This document shows, one piece after another, positions 39,694-48,119 of a stretch of DNA of 64,000 bases. Each line of letters starts with the position of its first letter. Position 1 is the first letter of the stretch. The stretch comes from Mycolicibacterium rutilum (GTDB lineage Bacteria > Actinomycetota > Actinomycetes > Mycobacteriales > Mycobacteriaceae), in contig NZ_LT629971.1 in the NCBI RefSeq assembly GCF_900108565.1, forward strand, positions 4,898,001 to 4,962,000, in the 5' to 3' direction. A model generated the notes under the pieces. It ran no database searches. It was not told where the DNA came from and worked only from the letters and a program-made list of their open reading frames with translations. Made by a program: the position numbers and the translations under genes.

Positions 39694-41115
39694 TTATCCC
39701 ACGCCGCCGTTCTGGCCGTTGGTGCCGTTCGTGCTGCCCGGACTCTTGCCGCTGCCGGTGCCTCCTGTGCCGCCGGTGCCGGGGGTGTTCCCGCCGGGTC
39801 CGGCGTCGCCGCCGTCGCCGCCGTTGCCGCCCTTGCCGGTCGCCTTGTTGGTCGCGGAGGTGGCCGAACCGCCGTCGCCGCCGTTGCCGCCCGACGAGCC
39901 GGGACCGCCCTGGCCGCCGTCACCGCCTGTGCCGCCCTGGGCCGGACCGTTCACCGAGGTGGAGCTGCCACCCTTACCGCCGGATCCGCCTGCGCCGCCG
40001 AACGTTCCGCCGTCGCCGCCGTTTCCGCCGCCGTTGCCGTTGGCGTCGCCGTTGTCGTCGGCACTGGCGCCGCCGGAATCGCCGCCGTTGCCGCCGTTGC
40101 CCGCGTTCGCGACACCGTCGGCGCTGGCCGCGTCTCCGCCGGCGCCGCCGCTGCCTCCGGCGCCGCTCAAACCGCCGGCGCCGCCGTTGCCTCCGGTCCC
40201 ACCGGTGGCGGTGCCGTCGGTGATCGCCAATCCGCCGTCACCGCCCTTGCCGCCGTTGCCCGAGACCAGACCGCCTTTTCCTCCTACGCCACCGTTGCCT
40301 CCGGTCGCCCCGCCGGTCGCCAGCACACCGCCGCCGTGGCCACCCGCGCCGCCGTTGCCGAACAGCCCGGCGTTGCCGCCTTTGCCGCCGGCCCCGCCGG
40401 TACCCGGTGAACCGGAGATCACGCTGCCGCCGTCACCGCCCGCGCCGCCGTTGCCGAACAACCCGCCGTCACCGCCGTTGCCGCCGGCCTGGCCGAACCC
40501 GCCGGCGCCGCCTTTGCCGCCGTTGCCGAACAGCAGGCCGCCGCGGCCGCCGTTCTGGCCCGGACCGCCGTCGGCGCCGTTGCCGACGAGCAGCCCTCCG
40601 TTCTCGCCGGGTTCGTCGCCGTTGCCGATGAACACCCCGACGACCGCGGCGACGAGGTTGTCACCGGCGACGGGCGCCAGGCCCGCGGGACCGCCATTGC
40701 CGGTCATCGTGGGCGCACTTGCAGCGGCGATGACGCGATGCTCCAGCGCCGACGCAGTGGTGCGCGGGGCCGTCCGGGTGCGGGTCGCCCGCCCCTCACC
40801 CGGGATTGCGCGCTGCTGGGGCGTCGCGAACACGACGAACGAGGAAGGCAACGAAAATGGCCCGGCCGTGTCACCGGCGTATGCCGTGGTCCCGCCGGAG
40901 GCGACGACGCGCAGTGGCGCGGGCGGCAACGCGGCCGGGATGGTCCGGGCCGGCGCCGCGTGGGCGGCGGTCGCCGCGGGGACGGCCGTCAGGGCGACGG
41001 TCTCTGGGGTGTCGACGGGCAGGGATGTCAGTGCGACGCCGACGCCGAGCGCTACGGCCAGGGCACCGACGCGTCCGACGTATCGACTGCGGACAAGCCG
41101 CTGGGAATCGGTCAT
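39694..41115 (-). CDS. secreted glycine-rich PGRS-like protein (copy 2)
   Basis: 473 residues. The N-terminal signal is [19 protein letters not shown] after a basic start. An Ala/Pro/Thr linker leads to the same head as copy 1 ([36 protein letters not shown]), then ~280 residues of GGxGG and GNGGAGG repeats ending in a Gly/Asn/Thr tail. No PE domain. ATG 41115 has GGAG eight bases upstream; TTG 41127 is a poorer choice. It lies 125 bases upstream of the frameshifted regulator on the same strand. Confidence 0.8.
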   Translation of the reverse strand: MTDSQRLVRSRYVGRVGALAVALGVGVALTSLPVDTPETVALTAVPAATAAHAAPARTIPAALPPAPLRVVASGGTTAYAGDTAGPFSLPSSFVVFATPQQRAIPGEGRATRTRTAPRTTASALEHRVIAAASAPTMTGNGGPAGLAPVAGDNLVAAVVGVFIGNGDEPGENGGLLVGNGADGGPGQNGGRGGLLFGNGGKGGAGGFGQAGGNGGDGGLFGNGGAGGDGGSVISGSPGTGGAGGKGGNAGLFGNGGAGGHGGGVLATGGATGGNGGVGGKGGLVSGNGGKGGDGGLAITDGTATGGTGGNGGAGGLSGAGGSGGAGGDAASADGVANAGNGGNGGDSGGASADDNGDANGNGGGNGGDGGTFGGAGGSGGKGGSSTSVNGPAQGGTGGDGGQGGPGSSGGNGGDGGSATSATNKATGKGGNGGDGGDAGPGGNTPGTGGTGGTGSGKSPGSTNGTNGQNGGVG

Positions 41116-41237
41116 TGCGGTCTCCAATGTGTGGCCCGACTTTCGGGATGATCAAGACGAGCTCACAGTGGACCCAGCGGATGAAACGACGGTTCGGCGG
41201 CGATGAAATCCGCAGGTCAGGACGCTAAAAGCGGGAT

Positions 41238-41627
41238 CTACCCGTGGCGCGCACCGATCCAGTGCAGCAGGTCGTGCACGATCTCGTCGTCGAGCCGGTA
41301 GCTCACCGCGCGCCCGACCCGCGTCGAGCTGACCCAGCCCTGCTGCCGCAGCACTCGAAGCGCTTGAGAGACAGCGTTTTCCGAGCGGCCCAGCGCGGCG
41401 GCGAGGTCGCCGACGCAGATCCCCGGGGCACGGTGCAGGCACAGCAGGATCTCGAGCCGGTTGGGGTCCGAGAGCAGATCGAAGCGCAGCGTCCACACGG
41501 CGCTGTCGACCTCGGCGAGCGCCGACGACGCGCGCTTGACCAGCGCCTGGTTGCCGGGCTGTTCCACGACGTCGAATCTAGTCCAGCTGTCGGGCCCAGT
41601 CGACGACGTGGGTACCGCCGTGGGCAC
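41238..41627 (-). CDS. ArsR-family HTH regulator
   Basis: 129 residues: a winged helix with LRFDLLSDPNRLEILLCLH and recognition region LAAALGRSENAVSQALRVLRQQG, then VGRAVSYRLDDEIVHDLLHWIG. Cys residues in LCLHRAPGICVGDL and a C-terminal His pair could bind metal, as in ArsR sensors, but the set fits no known sensor exactly. GTG 41627 or GTG 41567 may be the start. No transporter is adjacent, so its target may be distant or itself. The 193 bases between it and 41821 show no clear feature. Confidence 0.8.
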   Translation of the reverse strand: MPTAVPTSSTGPDSWTRFDVVEQPGNQALVKRASSALAEVDSAVWTLRFDLLSDPNRLEILLCLHRAPGICVGDLAAALGRSENAVSQALRVLRQQGWVSSTRVGRAVSYRLDDEIVHDLLHWIGARHG

Positions 41628-41820
41628 CCGGGGATTCGTGTGGTCACGGCGTCACCGCATGCGCGGCGTGCCGCCCGCCGCTTGGTGAGGATTGACGTAA
41701 TCCGAGCTCACGAACGGATTGCGCTCTCGGGCAACATGGTTGAGCATCACGTCTCGGGCAGCCGGACATGTTGGTACGACACCGTTGATGTCCGTAGCCC
41801 GGTGCAATGGAGTGTGGCCG

Positions 41821-42318
41821 TCAGGCCGCGTCGTTTCTCGGGGGTGCGGGTCCGCCCGGTTCTGCGGCGGCGTCCACTGTCGCCGCGGCCTCGGGGTGCG
41901 CGTCGCCGATCTCTTGGTCGCCGTCGCGCTCTACCAATACCGCGGTGGCTACTTCTGCGTCGTCGACGGACTCGAGATCGGGCCCGGCGTGGCCCTCTGC
42001 GGTGTCCTGCCCAGCTTCGTCGGCGCTCATATCGATGTCCTCGGTGGGCACTGTGAAGTCGGGCTTGGCGCCGCCGTGTTCGATGGTGTGGGCGGGTTTA
42101 GAGCGTGGCTCATGGTCGACGGCTTCGGTGTCGTCGGCGGGCTCGGAGTCCGGTTCCGCCGCATCGATTTCGGCGTCGTCGACCGGAACTGTGGTGTCCT
42201 GCTCAGCGTCACCTTCGTTGTCGCCCAACGGCTTTGCGGTCGGGGGTTTGATGTCGTCGATGGTGATCGGGCCGACGGGTGCTTCATCGTCGTTGTCGGG
42301 TTGGAGGAGTCGTTCGGG
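41821..42318 (-). CDS. 3' exon of the intron-split DUF222/HNH gene (acidic C-terminal tail)
   Basis: 165 codons read from the intron 3' boundary: PERLLQPDNDDEAPVGPIT, then an Asp/Glu/Pro-rich tail ending at TGA 41821-41823. The frame continues that of the 5' exon exactly after removing 42319-44263: ...RINYYHR joins PERLLQP..., a junction typical of 13E12-type proteins. There is no start codon or ribosome site at its beginning, so expression must depend on splicing. The tail is disordered and strongly negative. Confidence 0.8.
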   Translation of the reverse strand, partial: PERLLQPDNDDEAPVGPITIDDIKPPTAKPLGDNEGDAEQDTTVPVDDAEIDAAEPDSEPADDTEAVDHEPRSKPAHTIEHGGAKPDFTVPTEDIDMSADEAGQDTAEGHAGPDLESVDDAEVATAVLVERDGDQEIGDAHPEAAATVDAAAEPGGPAPPRNDAA

Positions 42319-42356
42319 GTCGGGTGGCCCGGAGGGGTTGCACCTCCGGGCTCCCT

Positions 42357-42392
42357 CAGAACCGGGCGTGACAGTCTCCCGTCACCCGGCTC
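42357..42392 (-). ncRNA. group II intron domain V
   Basis: On the minus strand GAGCCGGGTGACGGGAG pairs with CTGTCACGCCCGGTTCTG as a hairpin with a GAGA-like loop and the AGC catalytic triad. This is the conserved ribozyme core of group II introns. The maturase stop codon (TGA, 42382-42384) lies inside it. Confidence 0.88.
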
Positions 42393-43659
42393 CCATCATC
42401 TTGATCTTCAGCGGGGCCGTGACCTGGCTCCAGTGGGCGAACAGCCGAGGATAGTGTGCAACAGCACGGGCCCAGGCTTTACTGGCCTTCCGGTAGCCGC
42501 GGTAACGTCGATATTTCTTGCGGATCCAGCGCAGCAGGTAGGCGTTGATGCGCCCAAGGAAGGGGTTTAGCGCTGTGGAGTAAAAGGCTCCGTAGTAGCG
42601 CATCCACCCCCGGACGACCGGATTGATCATCCGAGCCAACTCAACGAAGGACAGATCGGTGCGACGGTGCAACTTCCATCGGCGCAGCACCTGCCCCATC
42701 TTCTTCAAGGCGTCGGGGCTGACCGCAGGAAGAAACGAGGTGAATACCACTCCGTTTCGATTGCGTGCCCCGCGAGCGCGAAACATGTAACCCAGAAACG
42801 TAAACGACGTGTGCTCAGCAGAGCCGCGCCGGTTGGCGTCCTGGCAGTACACGATCCGGGTCTTGTCCGGATGCAGGCGCAGCCCGACAGATTCCAGCCT
42901 GGTTGCGATCGCCGCCTGCACCTGGTGAGCTTGCCGCTCACTGGTGCAGTGCACGACCGCGTCATCGGCATACCGCTCGAACGGGACCGACGGAAATTCC
43001 CGACGCATCCACATATCGAACGCGTAGTGCAGAAACAGGTTCGCCAACACCGGGGAAACCGCCGACCCTTGCGGGGTGCCACGATCTCGCTGGTGCAGGG
43101 TGCCATCGGGCTGCTGCAGTGGTGCGGCAAGCCACCGCTTCACATACAGCAGCACCCATGATTGGTCGGTGTGTGCGGCCACTGCTTTGATGACCAGATC
43201 CCAGGGCACACTGTCGAAGAACTTCGCCACGTCCAGATCGATGACCCAGTCGTAGCTCCAACAGCGTTGCCGACAGGCCCCAACCGCGTCGAGGGCCGAC
43301 CGGTTCGGTCGATAGCCGTAGGAGTCTGGATGAAAGATCGGTTCGACCTGCTCTTCCAGCCGTATGGCCACCACCGTCTGGGCGATCCTGTCCGCGACCG
43401 TGGGCACTCCTAGCACCCTGGTCCCGCCGCCATGTGGCTTGGGGATCTCCACCGCCTTCACCGGTGGGGGAAAGTAGGACCCCGAGGCCATCCGATTCCA
43501 GATCTTGTAGAGGTTGCTCTTTAGATCAGCCTCGAATGCCTGCAGATCCACACCATCGACTCCCGGTGCACCCTTGTTCGCCTTGACCTTCTCGTAGGCC
43601 CTCCAGATTTCCCACTTCGAAACTTCGAACGGTTTCGCTGATGATTTCAGCGTGCTCAT
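42382..43659 (-). CDS. ltrA: group II intron reverse transcriptase/maturase
   Basis: 425 residues. The RT domain has GAPGVDGVDLQAF, DSYGYRPNRSALDAV, VIDLDVAKFFDSVPWD, GTPQGSAVSPVLANLFLH and the catalytic FERYADDAVV. The thumb/maturase X domain includes FTFLGYMFRARG and the GIIM-type segment LARMINPVVRGWMRYYGAF. There is no C-terminal HNH endonuclease domain, so mobility would rely on nicks or replication forks. AGGAG precedes the ATG at 43659. It helps the intron fold, splice and retrohome. Confidence 0.93.
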   Translation of the reverse strand: MSTLKSSAKPFEVSKWEIWRAYEKVKANKGAPGVDGVDLQAFEADLKSNLYKIWNRMASGSYFPPPVKAVEIPKPHGGGTRVLGVPTVADRIAQTVVAIRLEEQVEPIFHPDSYGYRPNRSALDAVGACRQRCWSYDWVIDLDVAKFFDSVPWDLVIKAVAAHTDQSWVLLYVKRWLAAPLQQPDGTLHQRDRGTPQGSAVSPVLANLFLHYAFDMWMRREFPSVPFERYADDAVVHCTSERQAHQVQAAIATRLESVGLRLHPDKTRIVYCQDANRRGSAEHTSFTFLGYMFRARGARNRNGVVFTSFLPAVSPDALKKMGQVLRRWKLHRRTDLSFVELARMINPVVRGWMRYYGAFYSTALNPFLGRINAYLLRWIRKKYRRYRGYRKASKAWARAVAHYPRLFAHWSQVTAPLKIKMMGAG

Positions 43660-44224
43660 ACAGCTCCTCCCCGAGACGATTCCCCGGGTTGACCGGACAA
43701 ACAGCCACAGATGACCCGGCCCCTTCGCTCCACCCCCATTACAGGGGCTTCCTCACTACTACGAGCCGGTCCGCCAGCGCGCCGCGCAACGGTACTCACA
43801 CCGGGCCATGGCCCGGCTACTCCCTCTCGCTGGGGAATCCGGTTACATCCCAACCGAACTCATTCAGCAGTGTCGTGACGCGCCTTCCCACGTTTCCTGC
43901 AAGAGCCGCAGACCAGGCTCATGCCGCCTCAATGCCGGACACCACCTGGCCAGAATCGGGACACCCGCCAAGCCTTGCTCCCGCCGCCCACCACACGGCC
44001 GCGGTTTCGATGTCACTCCAAACTATGACGACACATCAACAGCGGTTCGGGGTCACTCATCTTCCTGGTCCCCACCTGACACCTCCTGGGGGTGCCTTTT
44101 CCACATCGCTCACCACGACGGTCTTCAGCCAACGCAGCATGTGGTGGTTTGAAGTCTCCGCCCGACCGACGACTCCGAAGGGCCAACCTTCATCTCTTGC
44201 AGAACACCGAATCACACAGTCTCG

Positions 44225-45610
44225 CTACCTACATCGAGCCTCCGATCCTCGTTCGTGGCACACGCGATGGTAGTAGTTGATGCGGTTTTGGCCGGTGTCG
44301 AGGTGTTCTGGCGGATACCACTCGGTGTCGTGGTGTTCGGTGATACGGGTGCTCCAGCCGCCGTCGTCGTCGACGGCGCGGTTGTCAGCACCGCAGGCCA
44401 GGGTGAGGTCATCGACATTGGTGTTGCCGCCTTTGGCCCAGTCCTTGGCGGCGTGGTGGACCTGGCTGCCGTAAGCACCCACGGTGCAACCCGGTTTGGT
44501 GCACCCGCCGTAGCGGGAGATCAGCATGATCCGCTGTGCCGGAGAAGCCACCCGCTTGGACCGGTACAGATTCAGCGCGGATCCGGTGGCGCGGTCGAAC
44601 ACCGCCAGGTAGTGGTTGGCGTGAGCGGCCATCCGGACCACGTCGTCGATCGGCACGATCGTGCCCCCGCCGGTGGTGCCGACCCCGGCGTGGGATTCGA
44701 GATCCTGCAGAGTGGTGCGGACGATGATCGACACCGGCAGCCCGTTGAGCTGACCCAACTCCCCACCCATCAGCACGATGCGCCCGGCGGCGATGAACGC
44801 GTCATGGCGGCGCTGAGCCGGACTGCGGTGATCGTTGTCGATCTGCTCCTGACTCGGGGTGCCCGAGGTGCACGGCACGGGGTCGTCGGGATTACACATC
44901 CCCGGGGCGGCCAGTCTGGCCAAGATCACCTCCCACGTCGCCCACGCCTCCGGCGTCAACCGCGCCCGCAGATCGACCATCCCGTCCTCGCCCTGCGGGG
45001 ACACCGTCACCGATCGCTGCCGGGCGCGTTCCACGTCGGTGGGCTCGGGGCCGTCCTGATCGATCATCAGCAATAGTTGATTGGCGCAGTCGGTGAGCTC
45101 TTTGGGCCCGGCTTTCACCGCCATGCGCACCAGATCAAGCTCGAATCTCTCCCGGGTGGCGGTATCGACCCAGCCGGGCAGCTTGCGCACCGATTTACGA
45201 ACGATCTCGACATGCTCGGGCGTGATCAACCCGTGCGCCTGGGCGATGGCGGTGGCTTGCAGCAGTGGGGGCAGCGCCGGCCCGGTCAACGCCTGACGCG
45301 GGGCAAGATGTTCGGCTTCGGCCAGGCGCCGGTTCGCCTCGGTCGTCGACAGCCGCCACCGCACGGTCAGAACTTCTCTCCACGACTTGGCACCCATCTG
45401 CTGCGGCGTGGTCTCGGTGCGCAGCCGCGCCAACAACCGATGCCCCAGCGCCGGCAGCTGACACGACACCGTCTCGAAGTCATCGAGAGCGGCCACCAGC
45501 TCAGGCGCATCCAAAAGGTCGAGATCGCAGGCGCTCAGCGCGTCGACGGCCGCCCGCACCGCGGCCATCGCGTCCGACACCTCGCACCCCGCCATATTTC
45601 GAACATACAT
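44225..45610 (-). CDS. DUF222/HNH endonuclease-like protein (13E12 family), 5' exon
   Basis: Residues 1-449 lie before the intron. A DUF222 domain (SWREVLTVRWRLSTTEANRRLAEAEHL ... LPALLQATA-like region) is followed by an HNH module with SRYGGCTKPGCTVGAYGSQVHH, then DDLTLACGADNRAVDD and TEWYPPEHLDTGQNRINYY. The frame runs 13 codons into the intron and stops at 44225 if unspliced. The family is repeated in mycobacterial genomes and its function is unknown; nuclease activity is suggested by the HNH residues. ATG 45610 overlaps an SOS box; ATG 45595, just past the box, may be the true start. Confidence 0.88.
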   Translation of the reverse strand: MYVRNMAGCEVSDAMAAVRAAVDALSACDLDLLDAPELVAALDDFETVSCQLPALGHRLLARLRTETTPQQMGAKSWREVLTVRWRLSTTEANRRLAEAEHLAPRQALTGPALPPLLQATAIAQAHGLITPEHVEIVRKSVRKLPGWVDTATRERFELDLVRMAVKAGPKELTDCANQLLLMIDQDGPEPTDVERARQRSVTVSPQGEDGMVDLRARLTPEAWATWEVILARLAAPGMCNPDDPVPCTSGTPSQEQIDNDHRSPAQRRHDAFIAAGRIVLMGGELGQLNGLPVSIIVRTTLQDLESHAGVGTTGGGTIVPIDDVVRMAAHANHYLAVFDRATGSALNLYRSKRVASPAQRIMLISRYGGCTKPGCTVGAYGSQVHHAAKDWAKGGNTNVDDLTLACGADNRAVDDDGGWSTRITEHHDTEWYPPEHLDTGQNRINYYHRVCHERGSEARCR

Positions 45611-45614
45611 TCGA
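45599..45614. promoter_or_regulatory. LexA/SOS box at the start of the DUF222/HNH gene
   Basis: TCGAACATACATTCGA matches the mycobacterial LexA consensus TCGAAC-N4-GTTCGA with one mismatch. It covers the ATG at 45610 and ends just before the alternative start at 45595. Several 13E12-family genes of M. tuberculosis are reported LexA targets, so DNA-damage induction is likely. Confidence 0.75.
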
Positions 45615-45704
45615 ACACCGACAAAAACGGATGCACGGTCCTTCGACTGCCCTGCTAGGGCGTGTCTGACAAATGTTTCGGGTGTTTCGGTTGAGACTTA
45701 GGGC

Positions 45705-46100
45705 ATGTCGCGGTTTCAGCTGCTCACCGATGCTCAATGGTCATTGATCGAAGACCTTCTACCTGTCCGAACAGGTAAGAAGGGCAGGCCTTTTCGGGAT
45801 GCCCGCTCGATGGTCGAGGGGATCATTTATCGATACCGGTGCGGGATCGCCTGGCGAGACGTGCCCGAGGTATTCGGACCGTGGCAGACGATCTGGACCT
45901 GGCACCGACGGCTGAGCGCCGAGGGCACCTGGGACATGGTGCTGGCTCGGTTGCTGGCCGCCGCCGACGAGGCCGGGATCATCGACTGGGCGGTGTCGGT
46001 GGATTCCACGATCGCCCGCGCTCACCAACATGCCACGAACATCACCCGTGACACAGGGGGCTGGGTCGAATTACACAAATCTGGCGAGCGAGCCGCCTGA
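45705..46100 (+). CDS. IS5-family transposase, first frame
   Basis: 131 residues with the IS427-type N-terminus (LLTDAQWSLIEDLLP, GIIYRYRCGIAWRDVPEVFGPW) and the first catalytic Asp of the DDE triad in AVSVDSTIARAHQHA. The frame ends at 46100; the rest of the transposase is in a frame shifted by +1 (or -2). This subgroup often uses programmed frameshifting. Confidence 0.85.
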   Translation: MSRFQLLTDAQWSLIEDLLPVRTGKKGRPFRDARSMVEGIIYRYRCGIAWRDVPEVFGPWQTIWTWHRRLSAEGTWDMVLARLLAAADEAGIIDWAVSVDSTIARAHQHATNITRDTGGWVELHKSGERAA

Positions 46101-46602
46101 CCACGGCATTGGTCGCTCGCGCGGCGGGTTGACCAGCAAGATCCATCACCTCGTCGACGGGCACGGCCGACCGTTGGTGGTGCTCGTGAGCGCCGGCCAG
46201 GCAGGCGACGGACCGGTCCTGGAGCATTTGCTCGCCCACCTCAAAGTTGAGCGCTGCGGGCCTGGGCGGCCCCGCACCCGGCCCGATCGCCTGCGCGGAG
46301 ATAAGGCCTATTCCAGCCGAGCGACCCGGCAGCGGCTGCGCCGACGAGGGATCGTTGCCGTCATTCCCGAACCGTCCGATCAGATCGGCCACCGTAAACG
46401 TCGGGGCACCCACGGCGGCCGACCGCCAGCATTCGACGCCGAGGACTACAAGGGCCGCAACGTTGTTGAACGAGGATTCAGCGTCACCAAGCAGTGGCGT
46501 GGTCTGGCCACCCGCTACGACAAACTCGCCATCGTCTACCGGGGCGCAGCAGTCCTACGGGCCATCACACTCTGGCTACCGCATTTATCAGACACGCCCT
46601 AG
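46030..46602 (+). CDS. IS5-family transposase, second frame
   Basis: Carries the rest of the DDE domain: DHGIGRSRGGLTSKIHHLVD, the second Asp in LRGDKAYSSRATR and the final Glu region in YKGRNVVERGFSVTKQWRGLATRYDK. It overlaps the first frame by 71 bases; the fusion point probably lies near 46080-46095 (KSGE/EPPDH). No A6G-type slippery run is visible, so either a different programmed site or a single-base indel explains the split. Confidence 0.83.
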   Translation: MPRTSPVTQGAGSNYTNLASEPPDHGIGRSRGGLTSKIHHLVDGHGRPLVVLVSAGQAGDGPVLEHLLAHLKVERCGPGRPRTRPDRLRGDKAYSSRATRQRLRRRGIVAVIPEPSDQIGHRKRRGTHGGRPPAFDAEDYKGRNVVERGFSVTKQWRGLATRYDKLAIVYRGAAVLRAITLWLPHLSDTP

Positions 46603-47342
46603 TCGAGAAAGCCGTGCAGCAGCGCGGCCGAACCTTCGACGTGGGCGCGCATCGCCTCGGCGGCACCATCGGCGTCGCCGGCCAAAATCGCCAACACGAT
46701 GGCCTCGTGTTGTTCGTCGGAGTGCGCGATGTTGCGGGGCAGCAACGGGATCTGGTCCAGCAGCGCGTTGAGCCGCATCCGGTTCTCGGCGAGCAGCGGT
46801 ACCAGCGACGGCGACCCGGCCGCCTCGGCGATCGCCAAATGCAGCCGGGAGTCCAATCGCCGGTAGTCATCGTCGGGCGCCGAGTCGCGCACGTCGGCGA
46901 GCCGTGACCACAGCCGCTCGCGCTCGGCCGCGGTCAGAGTGCGCCGCGCCGCCATGTGCGCGGCGCCGACCTCGAGGATCTCGCGCAGCCGCAGCGCATC
47001 GTCGATCTCGTCGCGGGTGACGCGGCCCGTATCGCCGGTGTGCCTGGGCAGTTCGTCGGCCAGGAACGTGCCGCCGTAGCGGCCGCGCCGCGACACCAGA
47101 TAACCCGCATCCGACAGCGACTTGATCGCCTCGCGGACGGTGTCGCGGCTGACCCCGAGGCGGGCGGCGAGTTCGCGCTCCGGGGGCAGACTCTGGCCCG
47201 GCGCCAGCACCCCGAGCCGGATCGTCTGCAACAGCCGGCCGACGGTGTCTTCGAACGCGTTCCCCGGCCGCACCGGGCGCAGCAGCGCCTCGGCGGCCGC
47301 CTCGGTCTGCCCTTCCAGTGGTGCGTCGGGGTCCGCGGTCAT
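46599..47342 (-). CDS. GntR/FadR-type regulator of the amine-utilisation locus
   Basis: 247 residues. The N-terminal winged helix has LPPERELAARLGVSRDTVREA and SDAGYLVSRRGRYGGTF; the C-terminal helical FCD domain has LRLREILEVGAAHMAARR and HLAIAEAAGSPSLVPLL with metal-ligand-type Asp/His residues. The ATG at 47342 follows the SDR gene by three bases, so it is the last gene of the glnA4 operon and probably controls it in response to a pathway metabolite. Its TAG stop is formed by the CTAG end of the adjacent IS. Confidence 0.87.
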   Translation of the reverse strand: MTADPDAPLEGQTEAAAEALLRPVRPGNAFEDTVGRLLQTIRLGVLAPGQSLPPERELAARLGVSRDTVREAIKSLSDAGYLVSRRGRYGGTFLADELPRHTGDTGRVTRDEIDDALRLREILEVGAAHMAARRTLTAAERERLWSRLADVRDSAPDDDYRRLDSRLHLAIAEAAGSPSLVPLLAENRMRLNALLDQIPLLPRNIAHSDEQHEAIVLAILAGDADGAAEAMRAHVEGSAALLHGFLD

Positions 47343-47345
47343 GGT

Positions 47346-48119
47346 CTAGAGCGGAGTGACGTAGTGCCCGCTGATGCCGCCATCGACCAGGAAGCTCGAC
47401 GCGGTGATGAACGACGCGTCGTCGCTGGCCAGAAACGCCACCGCGGCCGCGAGCTCCTCGGGTTCGGCGAACCGGCCGACCGGCACGTGCACCAGCCGGC
47501 GGGCGGCCCGCTCGGGGTCCTTGGCGAACAACTCCTGCAGCAGCGGTGTGTTGACCGGCCCGGGGCACAGCGCGTTGACCCGGATCCCCTGCCGCGCGTA
47601 CTGCACGCCGAGTTCGCGCGACATCGCAAGCACCCCACCCTTGGATGCGGTGTAGGAGATCTGTGAGGTCGCCGAGCCCATCACCGCGACGAACGATGCG
47701 GTGTTGATGATCGAGCCCTTCTGGTTGGGCACCATGTGGCGCAGCGCAGCCTTGCAGCAGAAGAACACCGATTTGAGGTTGATGTCCTGCACCCGCTGCC
47801 ACGCGTCGATGCCGGTGTTCTCGATCAGATCGTCCTCGGGCGGGCTGATGCCCGCGTTGTTGAACGCGATGTCGACCGAGCCGTGCGTCTCGGCGGCGGT
47901 GTCGAAGAGGCGGTCGACGGCCACCTGGTCGGAGACGTCGACCTGGACGAAGGTCGCGTTGAGGTCGTCGGCGACGGTCTTGCCGGTTTCCGGGTCGATG
48001 TCGCCGATGACGATGGTCGCGCCCTCGGCGCGCATCCGCTTGGCGGTGGCCAGCCCGATACCGCTGGCCCCGCCGGTGATCACGGCCACCTTGTCCGCGA
48101 GTCGTTGCGTCAGATCCAT
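47346..48119 (-). CDS. SDR-family dehydrogenase (Rv2857c-like)
   Basis: 257 residues: NAD(P) motif VITGGASGIGLATAKRM, IAFNNAGISPPEDD, catalytic Ser in IINTASFVAVMG and YTASKGG (Tyr-x3-Lys), ending in FLVDGGISGHYV. In this locus it could oxidise the alcohol group of a gamma-glutamylated amino alcohol to the aldehyde used by AldC; this is inferred from context. ATG 48119 overlaps the aldC stop (TGATG) and has GGAGG four bases upstream. Confidence 0.88.
   Translation of the reverse strand: MDLTQRLADKVAVITGGASGIGLATAKRMRAEGATIVIGDIDPETGKTVADDLNATFVQVDVSDQVAVDRLFDTAAETHGSVDIAFNNAGISPPEDDLIENTGIDAWQRVQDINLKSVFFCCKAALRHMVPNQKGSIINTASFVAVMGSATSQISYTASKGGVLAMSRELGVQYARQGIRVNALCPGPVNTPLLQELFAKDPERAARRLVHVPVGRFAEPEELAAAVAFLASDDASFITASSFLVDGGISGHYVTPL

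Larger units (their letters stand above)
42319..44263 (-). mobile_element. complete group II intron inside the DUF222/HNH gene
   Basis: 1,945 nt in the same direction as the host gene. It begins GTGTGCCACGAACGAGG at 44263, near the GUGYG consensus. About 600 nt of structured RNA (domains I-III) follow, then the maturase gene (43659-42382), domain V, domain VI (paired CCCGGAGG/CCTCCGGG with a likely branch-point A near 42325) and the 3' end ...CCCGAC at 42319, matching the AY rule. The boundaries were placed by consensus and by exact restoration of the host reading frame (614 residues after splicing). All parts look intact, so the intron may be active. Confidence 0.88.
45655..46602 (+). mobile_element. 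IS5-family (IS427-type) insertion sequence
   Basis: About 940 bp bounded by near-perfect inverted repeats: CTAGGGCGTGTCTGACAAAT at the left and the reverse complement CTAGGGCGTGTCTGATAAAT at the right (one mismatch). CTAG at both ends fits a YTAR target with TA duplication. It carries two overlapping transposase frames. It is inserted between the DUF222/HNH gene and the GntR gene, whose TAG stop lies in the right-end CTAG. Confidence 0.88.

Noticed and set aside
37600-41100. Plus-strand long frames opposite the regulators and PGRS gene
   Set aside because: They are mirror frames of GC-rich coding DNA; the minus-strand proteins have clear domains.
41719-42570. Plus-strand frames across the acidic HNH tail and intron end
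   Set aside because: They are antisense to the 3' exon and to domains V-VI; codon pattern and context support the minus strand.
42319-44263. Retron or diversity-generating retroelement
   Set aside because: Domain V, the maturase X domain and exact exon rejoining identify a group II intron; no msr/msd or variable repeat was seen.
46070-46100. Classical -1 slippery site in the IS transposase
   Set aside because: No A-rich heptamer is present and the frame relation is +1 (or -2), so the mechanism is left open.
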